Shown here: positions 1 through 7,679 of the stretch, piece after piece
Layout: every line of letters starts with the position of its first letter
How positions within the stretch are numbered: the stretch's first letter is position 1
Assembly (NCBI GenBank): GCA_003135495.1
Contig: PLBX01000420.1
Location: 1-10,863, forward strand
Direction: 5' to 3'
DNA: 10,863 nucleotides
Origin: Acidobacteriaceae bacterium
Lineage (GTDB): Bacteria; Acidobacteriota; Terriglobia; Terriglobales; Acidobacteriaceae
The notes under the pieces: model-generated
The model's database searches: none
What the model was told of the DNA's origin: nothing
The model's input: only the letters and a program-made list of their open reading frames with translations
Program-made: the position numbers and the translations under genes

Positions 1-1636
<1,636 letters not shown>

Positions 1637-1650
1637 AGATCAAAAGCTTG

Positions 1651-1766
1651 AACCACGGGGGGCACGGAGGTTTCACAGGGGTCACGGGGGAATCGGAAAG
1701 AGGGACTTGTGATCTCTGTAATTGTTCTCTGTGATCTCCGTGATTTTCTCTGTGTCCTCTGTGGTC
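1651..1766. repeat. 116-bp imperfect inverted repeat of CACAGAG-like units
   Basis: The left arm begins AACCACGGGGGGCACGG. The right arm, read on the minus strand, begins GACCACAGAGGACACAG. The arms stay similar for about 40 bases. Each arm is also roughly periodic, with a CAC(A/G)GAG-like core every 10-12 bases. It fills most of the 251-bp divergent spacer between larC and argS. Similar CCACAGAGG-type repeats are, to my knowledge, dispersed in many Acidobacteriota genomes. A copy of one arm lies inside argS at about 2807-2860. It may fold into a hairpin in RNA or act as a barrier between divergent promoters, but no function is shown. Confidence 0.75.
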
Positions 1767-1887
1767 AGGATTTTTGTCGACGCCGCGTGAAACTTCATCA
1801 TAGGGAAGAGGACTACCTCCGTCAAACATAGGGCTGATTTGGGATTTTGTTAGAATCACTGTTTCTTCAATAGTTTAGAGGGCAATC

Positions 1888-3969
1888 TTGTATCGATATC
1901 TGGAACTGCGTCTGATCGAGCATTTGCGCGAGTTTCTGGCTCGCACTTATGGGCTGGAAAACGCGAATATCGTCGTCGAGCAACCGCCGAAGATTGAGTT
2001 TGGCGAGTATGCCCTGCCGCTTGCTTTTGAGTTGGCTCGGAAACTCCGCAAGGCTCCGCGGAAGATTGCGGAGGAGATTGTCGCGGGCGTCGGCGCTCTT
2101 CCCGGCTTCGAAAAATTTGAAGTGGCGGGCGGCGGCTATATCAATGTTCGGGTGAACCGAGCGGAGCTGGCAGCGGCGGTTGCTGACGACGTCAAACCTC
2201 CGGCGGCGATTCCGCCTGGCAAAGTTTTGGTTGAGCATTCGAGCATTAATCCCAATAAGGCGGCGCATATCGGGCACCTGCGCAATGCCATTCTCGGAGA
2301 TACGTTTGTGCGGCTGCTGCGGGTGGCGGGCCGGGAAGTGGATGTCCAGAACTATATCGATAACACGGGTGTGCAGGTTGCCGACGTGGTGGTGGGATTC
2401 ATGCACATTGAGCAGAAGTCGCGGGCGCAGATCGAGACGCTGGCTGCGGCTCCGCAGTTTGATTATGTGTGTTGGGATTTGTATGCGCGGGTTTCGCAAT
2501 GGTATGCCGAGGACAAGGAAAATTTGAAGGTGAGGGCGGACACGCTTCATGCAATTGAGGAAGGGAACAACGAGACGGCGGCGATTGCCGATTTAATTTC
2601 TGTGTCGGTTTTGAAGCGGCATCTTGAGACGATGGAGCGGCTGGATATTGAGTACGACTTTCTCCCGCGAGAGAGTGAAATCTTACATCTGCATTTTTGG
2701 GATGCGGCTTTTGGGAAGTTGAAGGAAGCCGGAGTCCTGACTTACGAGGCTTCGGGGAAGAATAAGGGATGTTGGGTTATGCGGCGGGCGGGGACGTCAA
2801 AACCTTTAACCACAGGGAGCACAGAGGGCACCGGGGAAGGGCGCACAGGGGAAAGCCACGAAGCCGATGAGGGTGGAATTTCCGAGGAAGATCAGAAGGT
2901 TATTGTGCGGTCGAACGGGACGGTCGGGTATGTGGGAAAAGATATTGCTTACCACATGTGGAAGTTTGGGTTGCTGGGACGCGATTTCGGCTATCGGAAA
3001 TTCTTTCGCTATCCAAATGCGCATGAATGTTGGATTTCGACAACTGATGGGGAGAGGGATCATCCTCACTTTGGCGATGTGGCGGAAATTTATAACGTGA
3101 TCGATGCGCGCCAATCTGAGGCGCAGAATACCGTGATTGAAGCTTTGCGCGGACTGGGGCATGGCGAGGCCGCGGATCGTTACACGCACTTTTCTTACGA
3201 GATGGTGGCTCTTACTCCGCGCTGCGCGGCTGAGTTGGGGTACACGCTTAGCGAGGAAGATAAAGCTCGGCCGTGGATTGAGGTTTCGGGACGCAAAGGA
3301 TTTGGGGTTAAGGCGGATGATTTGCTGGATAAGCTGATTGCTTCGGCGGGGAAGGAAGTGGATGCGCGGCATCCGGAGTTGAGTGCGGCCGAGCGCGGCG
3401 AGATTGCGACGCAGATTGCGATTGGGGCGTTGCGGTATTTCATGCTGAAATTCACTAAGCCTTCGGTGATTGCATTTGATTTTAAGGATGCGTTGAGTTT
3501 CGAGGGAGACACGGGGCCTTACGCGCAGTACGCGGTGGTGCGGGCTTCGAATATTTTTCGCAAGGGTGGGTTTGATCCTTCGCAGTTTTGCCGCGACAGG
3601 TCTGGGGATTATTTACAAACGCCGGGTAAGGATGGGGGTGGGAAAGACGCGGCTAGCCGCGTCTCTACAGAGGAGTTTGCTGGATTTCTTGGCGGCGAAG
3701 GTGGTGACGAGATTTGGGAACTTTGGCTGGCGGCGGCTCAGACTTCCCATGTTGTGGGGCAATGTATTGCTGCTACCGAGCCGGCTTACTTGGCCAAGCA
3801 CGCTTTCCGGTTGGCGCAGCTTTTTAGCATGTTCTATCACCGGCATCCCATATTGAGCGAGGCGGGTGAAGGTCGCAAACGGTTTCTGCTAACTACAGCT
3901 GCGGTGGTTCGGCGGGAGTTGATTCGGGTGCTGGGGGCGATGGGGATTCGGGTTCCGGCGGCGATGTAG
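1888..3969 (+). CDS. argS: Arginyl-tRNA synthetase with repeat-derived insertions
   Basis: Cytosolic class I synthetase that charges tRNA-Arg. The order is an ArgRS N-terminal additional domain (about 1-90), a catalytic domain with HIGH at 127-130 (KAAHIGHLRNAILGD), NYIDNTGVQVADVV, GKNKGCWVMRRAG, VIVRSNGTVGYVGKDIAYHM, a KMSKS-loop equivalent SGRKG at 467-471, and the DALR anticodon-binding domain starting near TGPYAQYAVVRASNI. The end, LGAMGIRVPAAM, is typical. The start is TTG at 1888: AGAGGG lies 5 bases upstream and an in-frame TAG at 1876-1878 excludes earlier starts. At 693 aa it is well above the usual 550-600. The excess includes a Gly/Thr/Ser/Glu stretch at about 307-325 and another loop at about 575-597, both containing repeat DNA. 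All core motifs are intact and the frame is open, so the enzyme is probably functional. Confidence 0.95.
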   Translation: MYRYLELRLIEHLREFLARTYGLENANIVVEQPPKIEFGEYALPLAFELARKLRKAPRKIAEEIVAGVGALPGFEKFEVAGGGYINVRVNRAELAAAVADDVKPPAAIPPGKVLVEHSSINPNKAAHIGHLRNAILGDTFVRLLRVAGREVDVQNYIDNTGVQVADVVVGFMHIEQKSRAQIETLAAAPQFDYVCWDLYARVSQWYAEDKENLKVRADTLHAIEEGNNETAAIADLISVSVLKRHLETMERLDIEYDFLPRESEILHLHFWDAAFGKLKEAGVLTYEASGKNKGCWVMRRAGTSKPLTTGSTEGTGEGRTGESHEADEGGISEEDQKVIVRSNGTVGYVGKDIAYHMWKFGLLGRDFGYRKFFRYPNAHECWISTTDGERDHPHFGDVAEIYNVIDARQSEAQNTVIEALRGLGHGEAADRYTHFSYEMVALTPRCAAELGYTLSEEDKARPWIEVSGRKGFGVKADDLLDKLIASAGKEVDARHPELSAAERGEIATQIAIGALRYFMLKFTKPSVIAFDFKDALSFEGDTGPYAQYAVVRASNIFRKGGFDPSQFCRDRSGDYLQTPGKDGGGKDAASRVSTEEFAGFLGGEGGDEIWELWLAAAQTSHVVGQCIAATEPAYLAKHAFRLAQLFSMFYHRHPILSEAGEGRKRFLLTTAAVVRRELIRVLGAMGIRVPAAM
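2807..2860 (+). repeat. CACAGAG-type repeat arm inserted in frame in argS
   Basis: The stretch starting AACCACAGGGAGCACAGAGG is the same kind of sequence as the left arm of the 1651-1766 element, in the same orientation, with CAC(A/C)GGG-like cores every 10-14 bases. It encodes TTGSTEGTGEGRTGES plus flanking residues between the conserved ArgRS segments GCWVMRRAG and EEDQKVIVRSNGTVGY. Family members normally join these with a short loop. The insertion therefore adds a polar linker on the enzyme surface without breaking the frame. Confidence 0.7.
3645..3664. repeat. Perfect 20-bp palindrome inside argS
   Basis: AGACGCGGCTAGCCGCGTCT reads the same on both strands. It is followed by CTACAGAGG and encodes KDAASRVST around residues 585-593, in a low-complexity loop (GKDGGGKDAASRVST) just after the start of the DALR domain. 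Such a long perfect palindrome with a GCTAGC centre is not needed by the protein. GTAGAGACGCGGC-type palindromes are familiar as dispersed elements in bacterial genomes, so I read this as a second kind of repeat inserted in the gene. Confidence 0.7.
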
Positions 3970-4188
3970 ATGGGCGTTCCAGATTACTGGCTGAGTACCA
4001 GAGATTTGACAACCCTGCTGGCTTGCGCAGCGTCTATAACGTTGGGGCGGCGATTCGAAAGGCTGCCTTTCAATTGGCTTGGAGGTTGGGCCGACAAGAG
4101 CAGAGTATAAAATTTCTACGGTTCATATCATGATTGCTCGTGTGCAAGCTTTGTGCGTGCCCTGCGTTCTACATCCAAGGTATTGATA

Positions 4189-4194
4189 TATAAT
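4189..4194 (+). promoter_or_regulatory. Candidate sigma-70 type -10 box
   Basis: A perfect TATAAT in an AT-rich run (TTGATATATAATGATTTA) lies about 145 bases before the ompA-like start. No good TTGACA-like -35 is found at 16-18 bases upstream, so it is only a candidate. Confidence 0.3.
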
Positions 4195-4224
4195 GATTTA
4201 GCGGCAAAAATTGTGAATTTTGAA

Positions 4225-4240
4225 TGGCATCCCCCGTGCT
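4225..4240 (+). promoter_or_regulatory. Candidate sigma-54 (-24/-12) promoter of the ompA-like gene
   Basis: TGGCATCCCCCGTGCT matches the sigma-54 consensus TGGCAC-N5-TTGCW at nearly every fixed position. The invariant GG and GC doublets have the required 10-base spacing. Transcription would begin near 4251, giving a leader of about 87 bases before the ATG at 4338. The enhancer-binding activator is not identified here. Being directly upstream in the correct orientation strengthens the call. Confidence 0.5.
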
Positions 4241-4337
4241 TTAGTAATGAGCAGGTCCAATTTGCTGGCTTTATGGATCTGACTGACATCTAGAGGATTT
4301 GGAAGAGCAATACTTGGGCAAGGAGCCCCGAACCACT

Positions 4338-5108
4338 ATGAATCGCACTTCGTTGACCCTACCGTTGGCACTAACTCTGGCGGCGACCATGGTCGCATCG
4401 ATTGGATGTACAACCAAGAACTACGTACGGAATCAGACGACGCCGCTGATCAACAAAACGAATGAACTTGACGACATGACGGCGAAGAATTCCCGAGACA
4501 TTAAGGACGTCGATCAGCGCGCCCAAAGCGGTATTCAGGCGGTGCAGGCGCATGCTGAGGAAGTGGACAAGAAAGCGCTGGCAGCTGGCAGCGAGGCCGA
4601 TAAGGCGCAGATGGCGGCGAATGGAGCCACCCAGCGTGTCGATAGTCTGACGAACACTGTCGTCAACCTGGATAACTACCGCCCAGTGGTTGAGACCGCC
4701 GTGCACTTTGGCTTCAATAAGGACAATTTGACCAAAGATGCCCGTGAGGCGATTGACCAACTGGCGGCGAGCGTTGCCACGACCAAGGGATACATCATCA
4801 CGGTTGAGGGAGCCACGGACTCGGTCGGCAGCGCGGACTATAACTACAACTTGAGCGAGCGCCGCGCCAATGCTGTGATTCAGTACCTGGCGGCGGAGAA
4901 GAGTGTTCCCGCTTATAAGATTTACTTGATCGGGCTGGGCAAGGATAAGCCGGTTGAGTCGAATAAGACTTCTGATGGCCGCGCCAAGAACCGCCGTGTG
5001 GATATTCGGTTGATGACGAACACTACTGGCTCTGAGACCAGCCCAGCGCAGGCGCCTGCAAGCGGTAGTCAGAGCCCGTCGGCAGCTGCGGCTCCGCCAT
5101 CGATGTAG
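4338..5108 (+). CDS. OmpA-family peptidoglycan-binding lipoprotein
   Basis: Probable outer-membrane lipoprotein that ties the envelope to peptidoglycan. With the ATG at 4338 the 256-aa product begins MNRTSLTLPLALTLAATMVA, a signal peptide ending at a lipobox-like SIGC with Cys24 as the lipid-bearing residue. Residues about 30-115 are Ala/Asp/Lys/Gln-rich and probably form a coiled coil. An OmpA C-terminal domain follows at about 121-225: AVHFGFNKDNLTKDAREAI, GATDSVGS (158-165), NLSERRANAVIQYL and GRAKNRRVDIRL, including the Asp and Arg that bind diaminopimelate in the family. The tail is Ser/Ala/Pro-rich. A TTG at 4299 in the same frame is less likely as start, because it puts 13 residues before the signal peptide and its SD is only 1 base away. 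AAGGAG at 4320-4325 serves the ATG, at a long spacing of 12. Confidence 0.88.
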   Translation: MNRTSLTLPLALTLAATMVASIGCTTKNYVRNQTTPLINKTNELDDMTAKNSRDIKDVDQRAQSGIQAVQAHAEEVDKKALAAGSEADKAQMAANGATQRVDSLTNTVVNLDNYRPVVETAVHFGFNKDNLTKDAREAIDQLAASVATTKGYIITVEGATDSVGSADYNYNLSERRANAVIQYLAAEKSVPAYKIYLIGLGKDKPVESNKTSDGRAKNRRVDIRLMTNTTGSETSPAQAPASGSQSPSAAAAPPSM

Positions 5109-5147
5109 CTTCTTAAGCTTTGACCCTTCTCCCCGGAGGGTTTTGCC

Positions 5148-5186
5148 AAACCAGGCCGCCCCCGTTTTGGGCGGCCTGGTTTTTTT
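5148..5186 (+). terminator. Strong rho-independent terminator after the ompA-like gene
   Basis: A perfect 14-bp stem (AAACCAGGCCGCCC at 5148-5161 paired with 5169-5182) with a 7-base loop runs into a T tract ending at 5186. It lies 40 bases after the stop codon. Confidence 0.93.
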
Positions 5187-5464
5187 GTGCCGGTCTTCTG
5201 CTGCGTAAATCAACGTTTGCGCTAAGGATGTAATCGTGAAGATGGATTGAGACTCTGGGCCATTACCGCACATGGTCAGGTGACAAACTTCACTGACACC
5301 GCGTGCGCATTTGTGTTTTCATGACGTGTTCGTCTCCCCGAAGAGCATCCCTCTTTTGAGAAGCATCCCCCCTCGAGGCGAATGGCCACAATTCTCCGAA
5401 ACGTGGTTCTTTAAGACAATCAAAGTCTTTCAAACAATCGAAGATCGTTAAGACAGAAACTTCC
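5187..5464. promoter_or_regulatory. Upstream region of the secreted-protein gene, with spaced direct repeats
   Basis: About 280 bases without a gene. No convincing -35/-10 pair was found. Close to the gene, TTTAAGACAATCAAAG (5410-5425) and TTTCAAACAATCGAAG (5428-5443) match at 13 of 16 positions with an 18-base period. A partial third unit, GTTAAGAC, starts at 5447. These could be protein-binding half sites or leader RNA structure. Further upstream two GCATCCC-containing segments (about 5345 and 5364) also resemble each other. Confidence 0.35.
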
Positions 5465-5478
5465 AAGAGGAGGACGAT

Positions 5479-6291
5479 ATGCTTAGAAAGTCCATGCTGT
5501 TCTGGCTCGTGCTCACCCTCTGTTCCCTCGCTCTGGCGCAGCAGAAAACGCAGAAGGAATATCTTGCTGAGCATTCCTCGGCTACAGGTGATGCGACCAC
5601 AGTGTGTAATGTGACCTTTTCCAGTGGTACGGGTTCGACCACTACTCAATTTTGTGTAACCGTTAATGGAAACATTGCTCAATTCAGCATTAATGGCGAA
5701 GAGATGATCCAAGTGGGCGTCATTGGCGAAGGCTACGGGGTTTGTGACACCTATTCCGGTATCGCCTATTATGACTGGGCGTACCAAGACAGCGGCAACT
5801 GGGGAACGCCTACGTTCACACAGGTAGGGAACGTTATCACGGTTACTCGACTGACCATTGATGGCATCTGGCAACTGAAGCAGACGATTACGAATATTCC
5901 CGCTACTGCCACCGCACCGGGTTCCGCTAAGGTGTCGATGGCGTTAAAGAACCTGAGTGCCATTGCACGGAATGCGTATCTTCTGCGTTACGCGGACGTC
6001 GATGCTGACAGCATCACTACTCCAAATGATTTCGACTACACGTCCCAAACCGCATATGGTCTGCGGCCGGGATTCTATCGTGGCTTCGGCAGCACTAACA
6101 ACACGTTCAACACCGCTATCGGACAGACGGCATTTACGCAGAACATGTACATCGCTCCGAATCCGTGCAACCCGTATCTAAATCTAGCGGCCCAGCCGTT
6201 CGTTGGCGATGGCTCAATCGTACAGTTCTGGTATTTCAAAGCGACACCCAATACGATGAAGACCGTGGTTAGCACGTACAAACCGATCTAG
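5479..6291 (+). CDS. Secreted beta-rich protein of unknown function
   Basis: I do not recognise a named family. The 270-aa product begins MLRKSMLFWLVLTLCSLALA, a Sec signal peptide with likely cleavage after ALA at residue 20. The mature part is rich in Thr, Asn, Ser and aromatic residues in alternating patterns expected of beta sheet. It has four cysteines (43, 59, 89, 230), which could form two disulfides. The segment LLRYADVDADSITTPNDF (168-185) is acidic and may bind a divalent cation; this is inference. The start is well supported by AAGAGGAGG ending 5 bases before the ATG. The gene is monocistronic, lying between the terminator at 5148-5186 and its own terminator at 6316-6350. It is probably periplasmic or extracellular. 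Confidence 0.8.
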   Translation: MLRKSMLFWLVLTLCSLALAQQKTQKEYLAEHSSATGDATTVCNVTFSSGTGSTTTQFCVTVNGNIAQFSINGEEMIQVGVIGEGYGVCDTYSGIAYYDWAYQDSGNWGTPTFTQVGNVITVTRLTIDGIWQLKQTITNIPATATAPGSAKVSMALKNLSAIARNAYLLRYADVDADSITTPNDFDYTSQTAYGLRPGFYRGFGSTNNTFNTAIGQTAFTQNMYIAPNPCNPYLNLAAQPFVGDGSIVQFWYFKATPNTMKTVVSTYKPI

Positions 6292-6315
6292 GCTTTCTCT
6301 CACACTGTCAAAACC

Positions 6316-6350
6316 AGGCTGCCCGGGTTGTTAATTGCGGGCAGCCTTTT
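6316..6350 (+). terminator. Rho-independent terminator after the secreted-protein gene
   Basis: AGGCTGCCCG (6316-6325) pairs perfectly with CGGGCAGCCT (6338-6347) around a 12-base loop, followed by TTTT (6347-6350). It begins 24 bases after the stop codon. The short T run makes it weaker than the preceding terminator. Confidence 0.85.
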
Positions 6351-6411
6351 CATATCTTCCGCGTTTTCGCTGATCGAGAGCAATACCTTTGTTAAGTGCG
6401 GTTAATGATCC

Positions 6412-6442
6412 TTGCTTTGATCTCGCTACAGGGCGATACAAT
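6412..6442 (+). promoter_or_regulatory. Candidate promoter placing transcription start at the GTG codon
   Basis: TACAAT at 6437-6442 is a good -10 box. TTGCTT at 6412-6417 is a possible -35, with a 19-base spacer (long). Transcription would start about 7 bases after the -10, at or next to the GTG at 6449, giving a leaderless message. Confidence 0.4.
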
Positions 6443-6448
6443 AGAGGC

Positions 6449-7000
6449 GTGCGTAATCATTTACTGATTGTGTTTTTTGTGCTGCTGGCGGGCGTTTTGG
6501 TGGCCCAGGATAACTCGTCTGCGGATAAGACTGCGTCCGACAAGTCTGCGGCGGCCAAGGCGGCGGATCGGAACCGGGAGGCGGAGGAAAGTTCGAGCCG
6601 CGATACCAAGATTGACGTCAGTGCTCCTAAGGACGACGCCAAGAATCATCCAGCCAGCCAGGGCGCGGTTGAGGACTTGGAGGGGAGCGAAGTTGCGGAT
6701 GCTTCGGGGGTGCAGGAGTTCCATCCGTGGAACCCGATGAAGGCGCGGAAGGATATTGAAGTGGGCGATTTCTATTTCAAGCGCAAGAACTATCGTGCGG
6801 CGCTCGAGCGATATAAGGAAGCGCTTTATTATAAAAATGGGGATGCACTGGCGAGTTATCACGTCGCTGTTTGTCAGGAAAAGCTGGGGGACAAAGCGGA
6901 GGCGCGGAAATACTTTGAGCAATATCTGAAGATTTTGCCGGAGGGGCCGCTGGCCAAGGATGCGCATGCTTCGCTGGCCAAGCTGGGAAAAGCGCGGTGA
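6449..7000 (+). CDS. Exported TPR-repeat protein
   Basis: With the GTG at 6449 the 183-aa product begins (M)RNHLLIVFFVLLAGVLVAQD, a signal peptide with likely cleavage near residue 19. Residues about 21-85 are a low-complexity Ala/Asp/Lys/Ser region. From about 92 comes FHPWNPMKARKDIEVGDFYF, then two tetratricopeptide helical hairpins (KRKNYRAALERYKEALYY and ASYHVAVCQEKLGDKAEARK) up to about 180. The pattern resembles the TPR part of BamD/YfiO-type lipoproteins, but there is no lipobox and the protein is short, so the specific role is unknown. It is probably a periplasmic scaffold. A TTG start 60 bases upstream would bury the signal peptide and is rejected. AGAGG lies only 1 base before the GTG, too close for a normal SD. 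Confidence 0.8.
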   Translation: MRNHLLIVFFVLLAGVLVAQDNSSADKTASDKSAAAKAADRNREAEESSSRDTKIDVSAPKDDAKNHPASQGAVEDLEGSEVADASGVQEFHPWNPMKARKDIEVGDFYFKRKNYRAALERYKEALYYKNGDALASYHVAVCQEKLGDKAEARKYFEQYLKILPEGPLAKDAHASLAKLGKAR

Positions 7001-7056
7001 CCGAAATCTAGAGCTTTGCGACTTGGGTTGTTAAAAGCTGCAGCGAGGATTCCACG

Positions 7057-7590
7057 ATGACGGTGTCTGTGTTTATCGGGACGAGTGTCGACGGGTTCAT
7101 CGCGCGCCCAGATGGCGATCTCGACTTTTTGCCGGCTGACGGCGGGGAGCCTCACGGCTACGTCGAGTTTATGGCAAGCGTCGATGCGCTTGTGATAGGC
7201 CGCAAGACATTCGAAACAGTCTTGGCGTATGAAAGTTGGCCATACGGTGACAAGCGCGTGGTGGTCCTAAGCAGCCGCCCGCTTGATCTTTCTGCTGTTC
7301 GCGGAGGTATAGTGGAGCAGATGGCAGGCTCTCCGGCGGAGATCGTTTCGAAACTTGAGGCCAGAGGCGTCCATCACCTTTATGTCGACGGCGGCATAAC
7401 GATTCAACGATTTCTACGCGCTGGTCTCGTTCAGCGCCTGATAATTACTCGCGTGCCTGTGCTCATCGGAGATGGAATTCCGCTATTCGGGAGCTTGTCG
7501 CGCGATTTGCGGCTCCATCATGTGGGCACGCACTCTTATCCGAGTGGACTGGTTAAGAGCGAATACGAGGTTGCATTGGGAGGCGCGTAA
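7057..7590 (+). CDS. DHFR/RibD C-terminal-like reductase
   Basis: A cytosolic NADPH-dependent reductase of the RibD_C/dihydrofolate-reductase superfamily (YwjB/YyaP-like). The 177-aa product starts MTVSVFIGTSVDGFIARPDG, the classic first strand and active-site loop. It then has ALVIGRKTFETVL (cofactor-binding region), HHLYVDGGITIQRFL (glycine-rich NADP-binding turn) and VPVLIGDGIPLFG near the C terminus. The length is normal for the stand-alone family. Members of this group often lack proven DHFR activity and the true substrate is unknown. The start has GAGGA about 8 bases upstream. It follows the TPR gene after 56 bp on the same strand with no terminator between, so some read-through is possible. 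The functional link is not evident. Confidence 0.88.
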   Translation: MTVSVFIGTSVDGFIARPDGDLDFLPADGGEPHGYVEFMASVDALVIGRKTFETVLAYESWPYGDKRVVVLSSRPLDLSAVRGGIVEQMAGSPAEIVSKLEARGVHHLYVDGGITIQRFLRAGLVQRLIITRVPVLIGDGIPLFGSLSRDLRLHHVGTHSYPSGLVKSEYEVALGGA

Positions 7591-7617
7591 AGGTCCTCCG
7601 CTTCGTTCGGGACGACA
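7591..7617. repeat. Partial copy of the CGAAGCGAAGGACC-type dispersed repeat
   Basis: AGGTCCTCCGCTTCGTTCGG and the following GACGACA match 22 of 27 bases with the right arm of the larger element (8370-8396). The copy starts directly after the reductase stop codon. It appears to be a single arm without its partner. Confidence 0.65.
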
Positions 7618-7627
7618 GATTTGTTTG

Positions 7628-7647
7628 GCCGGGCGGGGACGCCCGGC
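7628..7647. repeat. GC-rich hairpin with a GGGA loop between convergent genes
   Basis: GCCGGGCG and CGCCCGGC form a perfect 8-bp stem around GGGA, a GNRA-type tetraloop on the plus strand. It lies between the convergent reductase and lipoprotein genes. Neither strand has a T tract after the stem, so it is not a canonical rho-independent terminator, although it could stall or protect the 3' ends. Confidence 0.6.
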
Positions 7648-7679
7648 GCTCCATTCTTTGGATGTTTATGTCTGGATTT

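Larger units (their letters stand above)
3970..4298. other. Gene-poor spacer between argS and the ompA-like gene
   Basis: This is a 329-base stretch with no convincing gene. An ATG directly after the argS stop opens a 46-codon frame (3970-4110, MGVPDYWLSTRDLTTLLACA at its start). It has no SD of its own apart from argS coding sequence and no recognisable family, so I do not call it a gene. No rho-independent terminator for argS is visible. The right half becomes AT-rich and holds the two promoter candidates listed separately. Confidence 0.5.

Noticed and set aside
1651..1766. The repeat-rich spacer as a CRISPR array
   Set aside because: The units are only 10-12 bases long with no unique spacers, the arms are inverted, and no cas gene is nearby.
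1867..2550. Minus-strand 227-codon frame overlapping the argS start
   Set aside because: It is antisense to conserved ArgRS motifs, including HIGH. Its composition is typical of a shadow frame in GC-rich DNA.
2806..3372. Minus-strand 188-codon frame inside argS
   Set aside because: It is antisense to the conserved ArgRS core, with no start signal or family resemblance.
2800..3670. argS as a pseudogene because of its odd insertions
   Set aside because: The frame is open for 693 codons and all catalytic and anticodon-domain motifs are present, so the insertions look tolerated.
3970..4110. 46-codon frame starting directly after the argS stop
   Set aside because: There is no family, signal peptide or convincing ribosome site. 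Adjacency to the stop alone is not enough, so it is mentioned only in the spacer entry.
4371..5273. Minus-strand 300-codon frame across the ompA-like gene and its terminator
   Set aside because: It runs antisense to a gene with a signal peptide and OmpA domain, would be read through the terminator hairpin, and its Arg/His/Leu-rich product has no recognisable domain.
5290..5874. Minus-strand 194-codon frame overlapping the secreted-protein gene
   Set aside because: It would cover the SD and signal peptide of a well-supported plus-strand gene, and its product has no domain or signal peptide.
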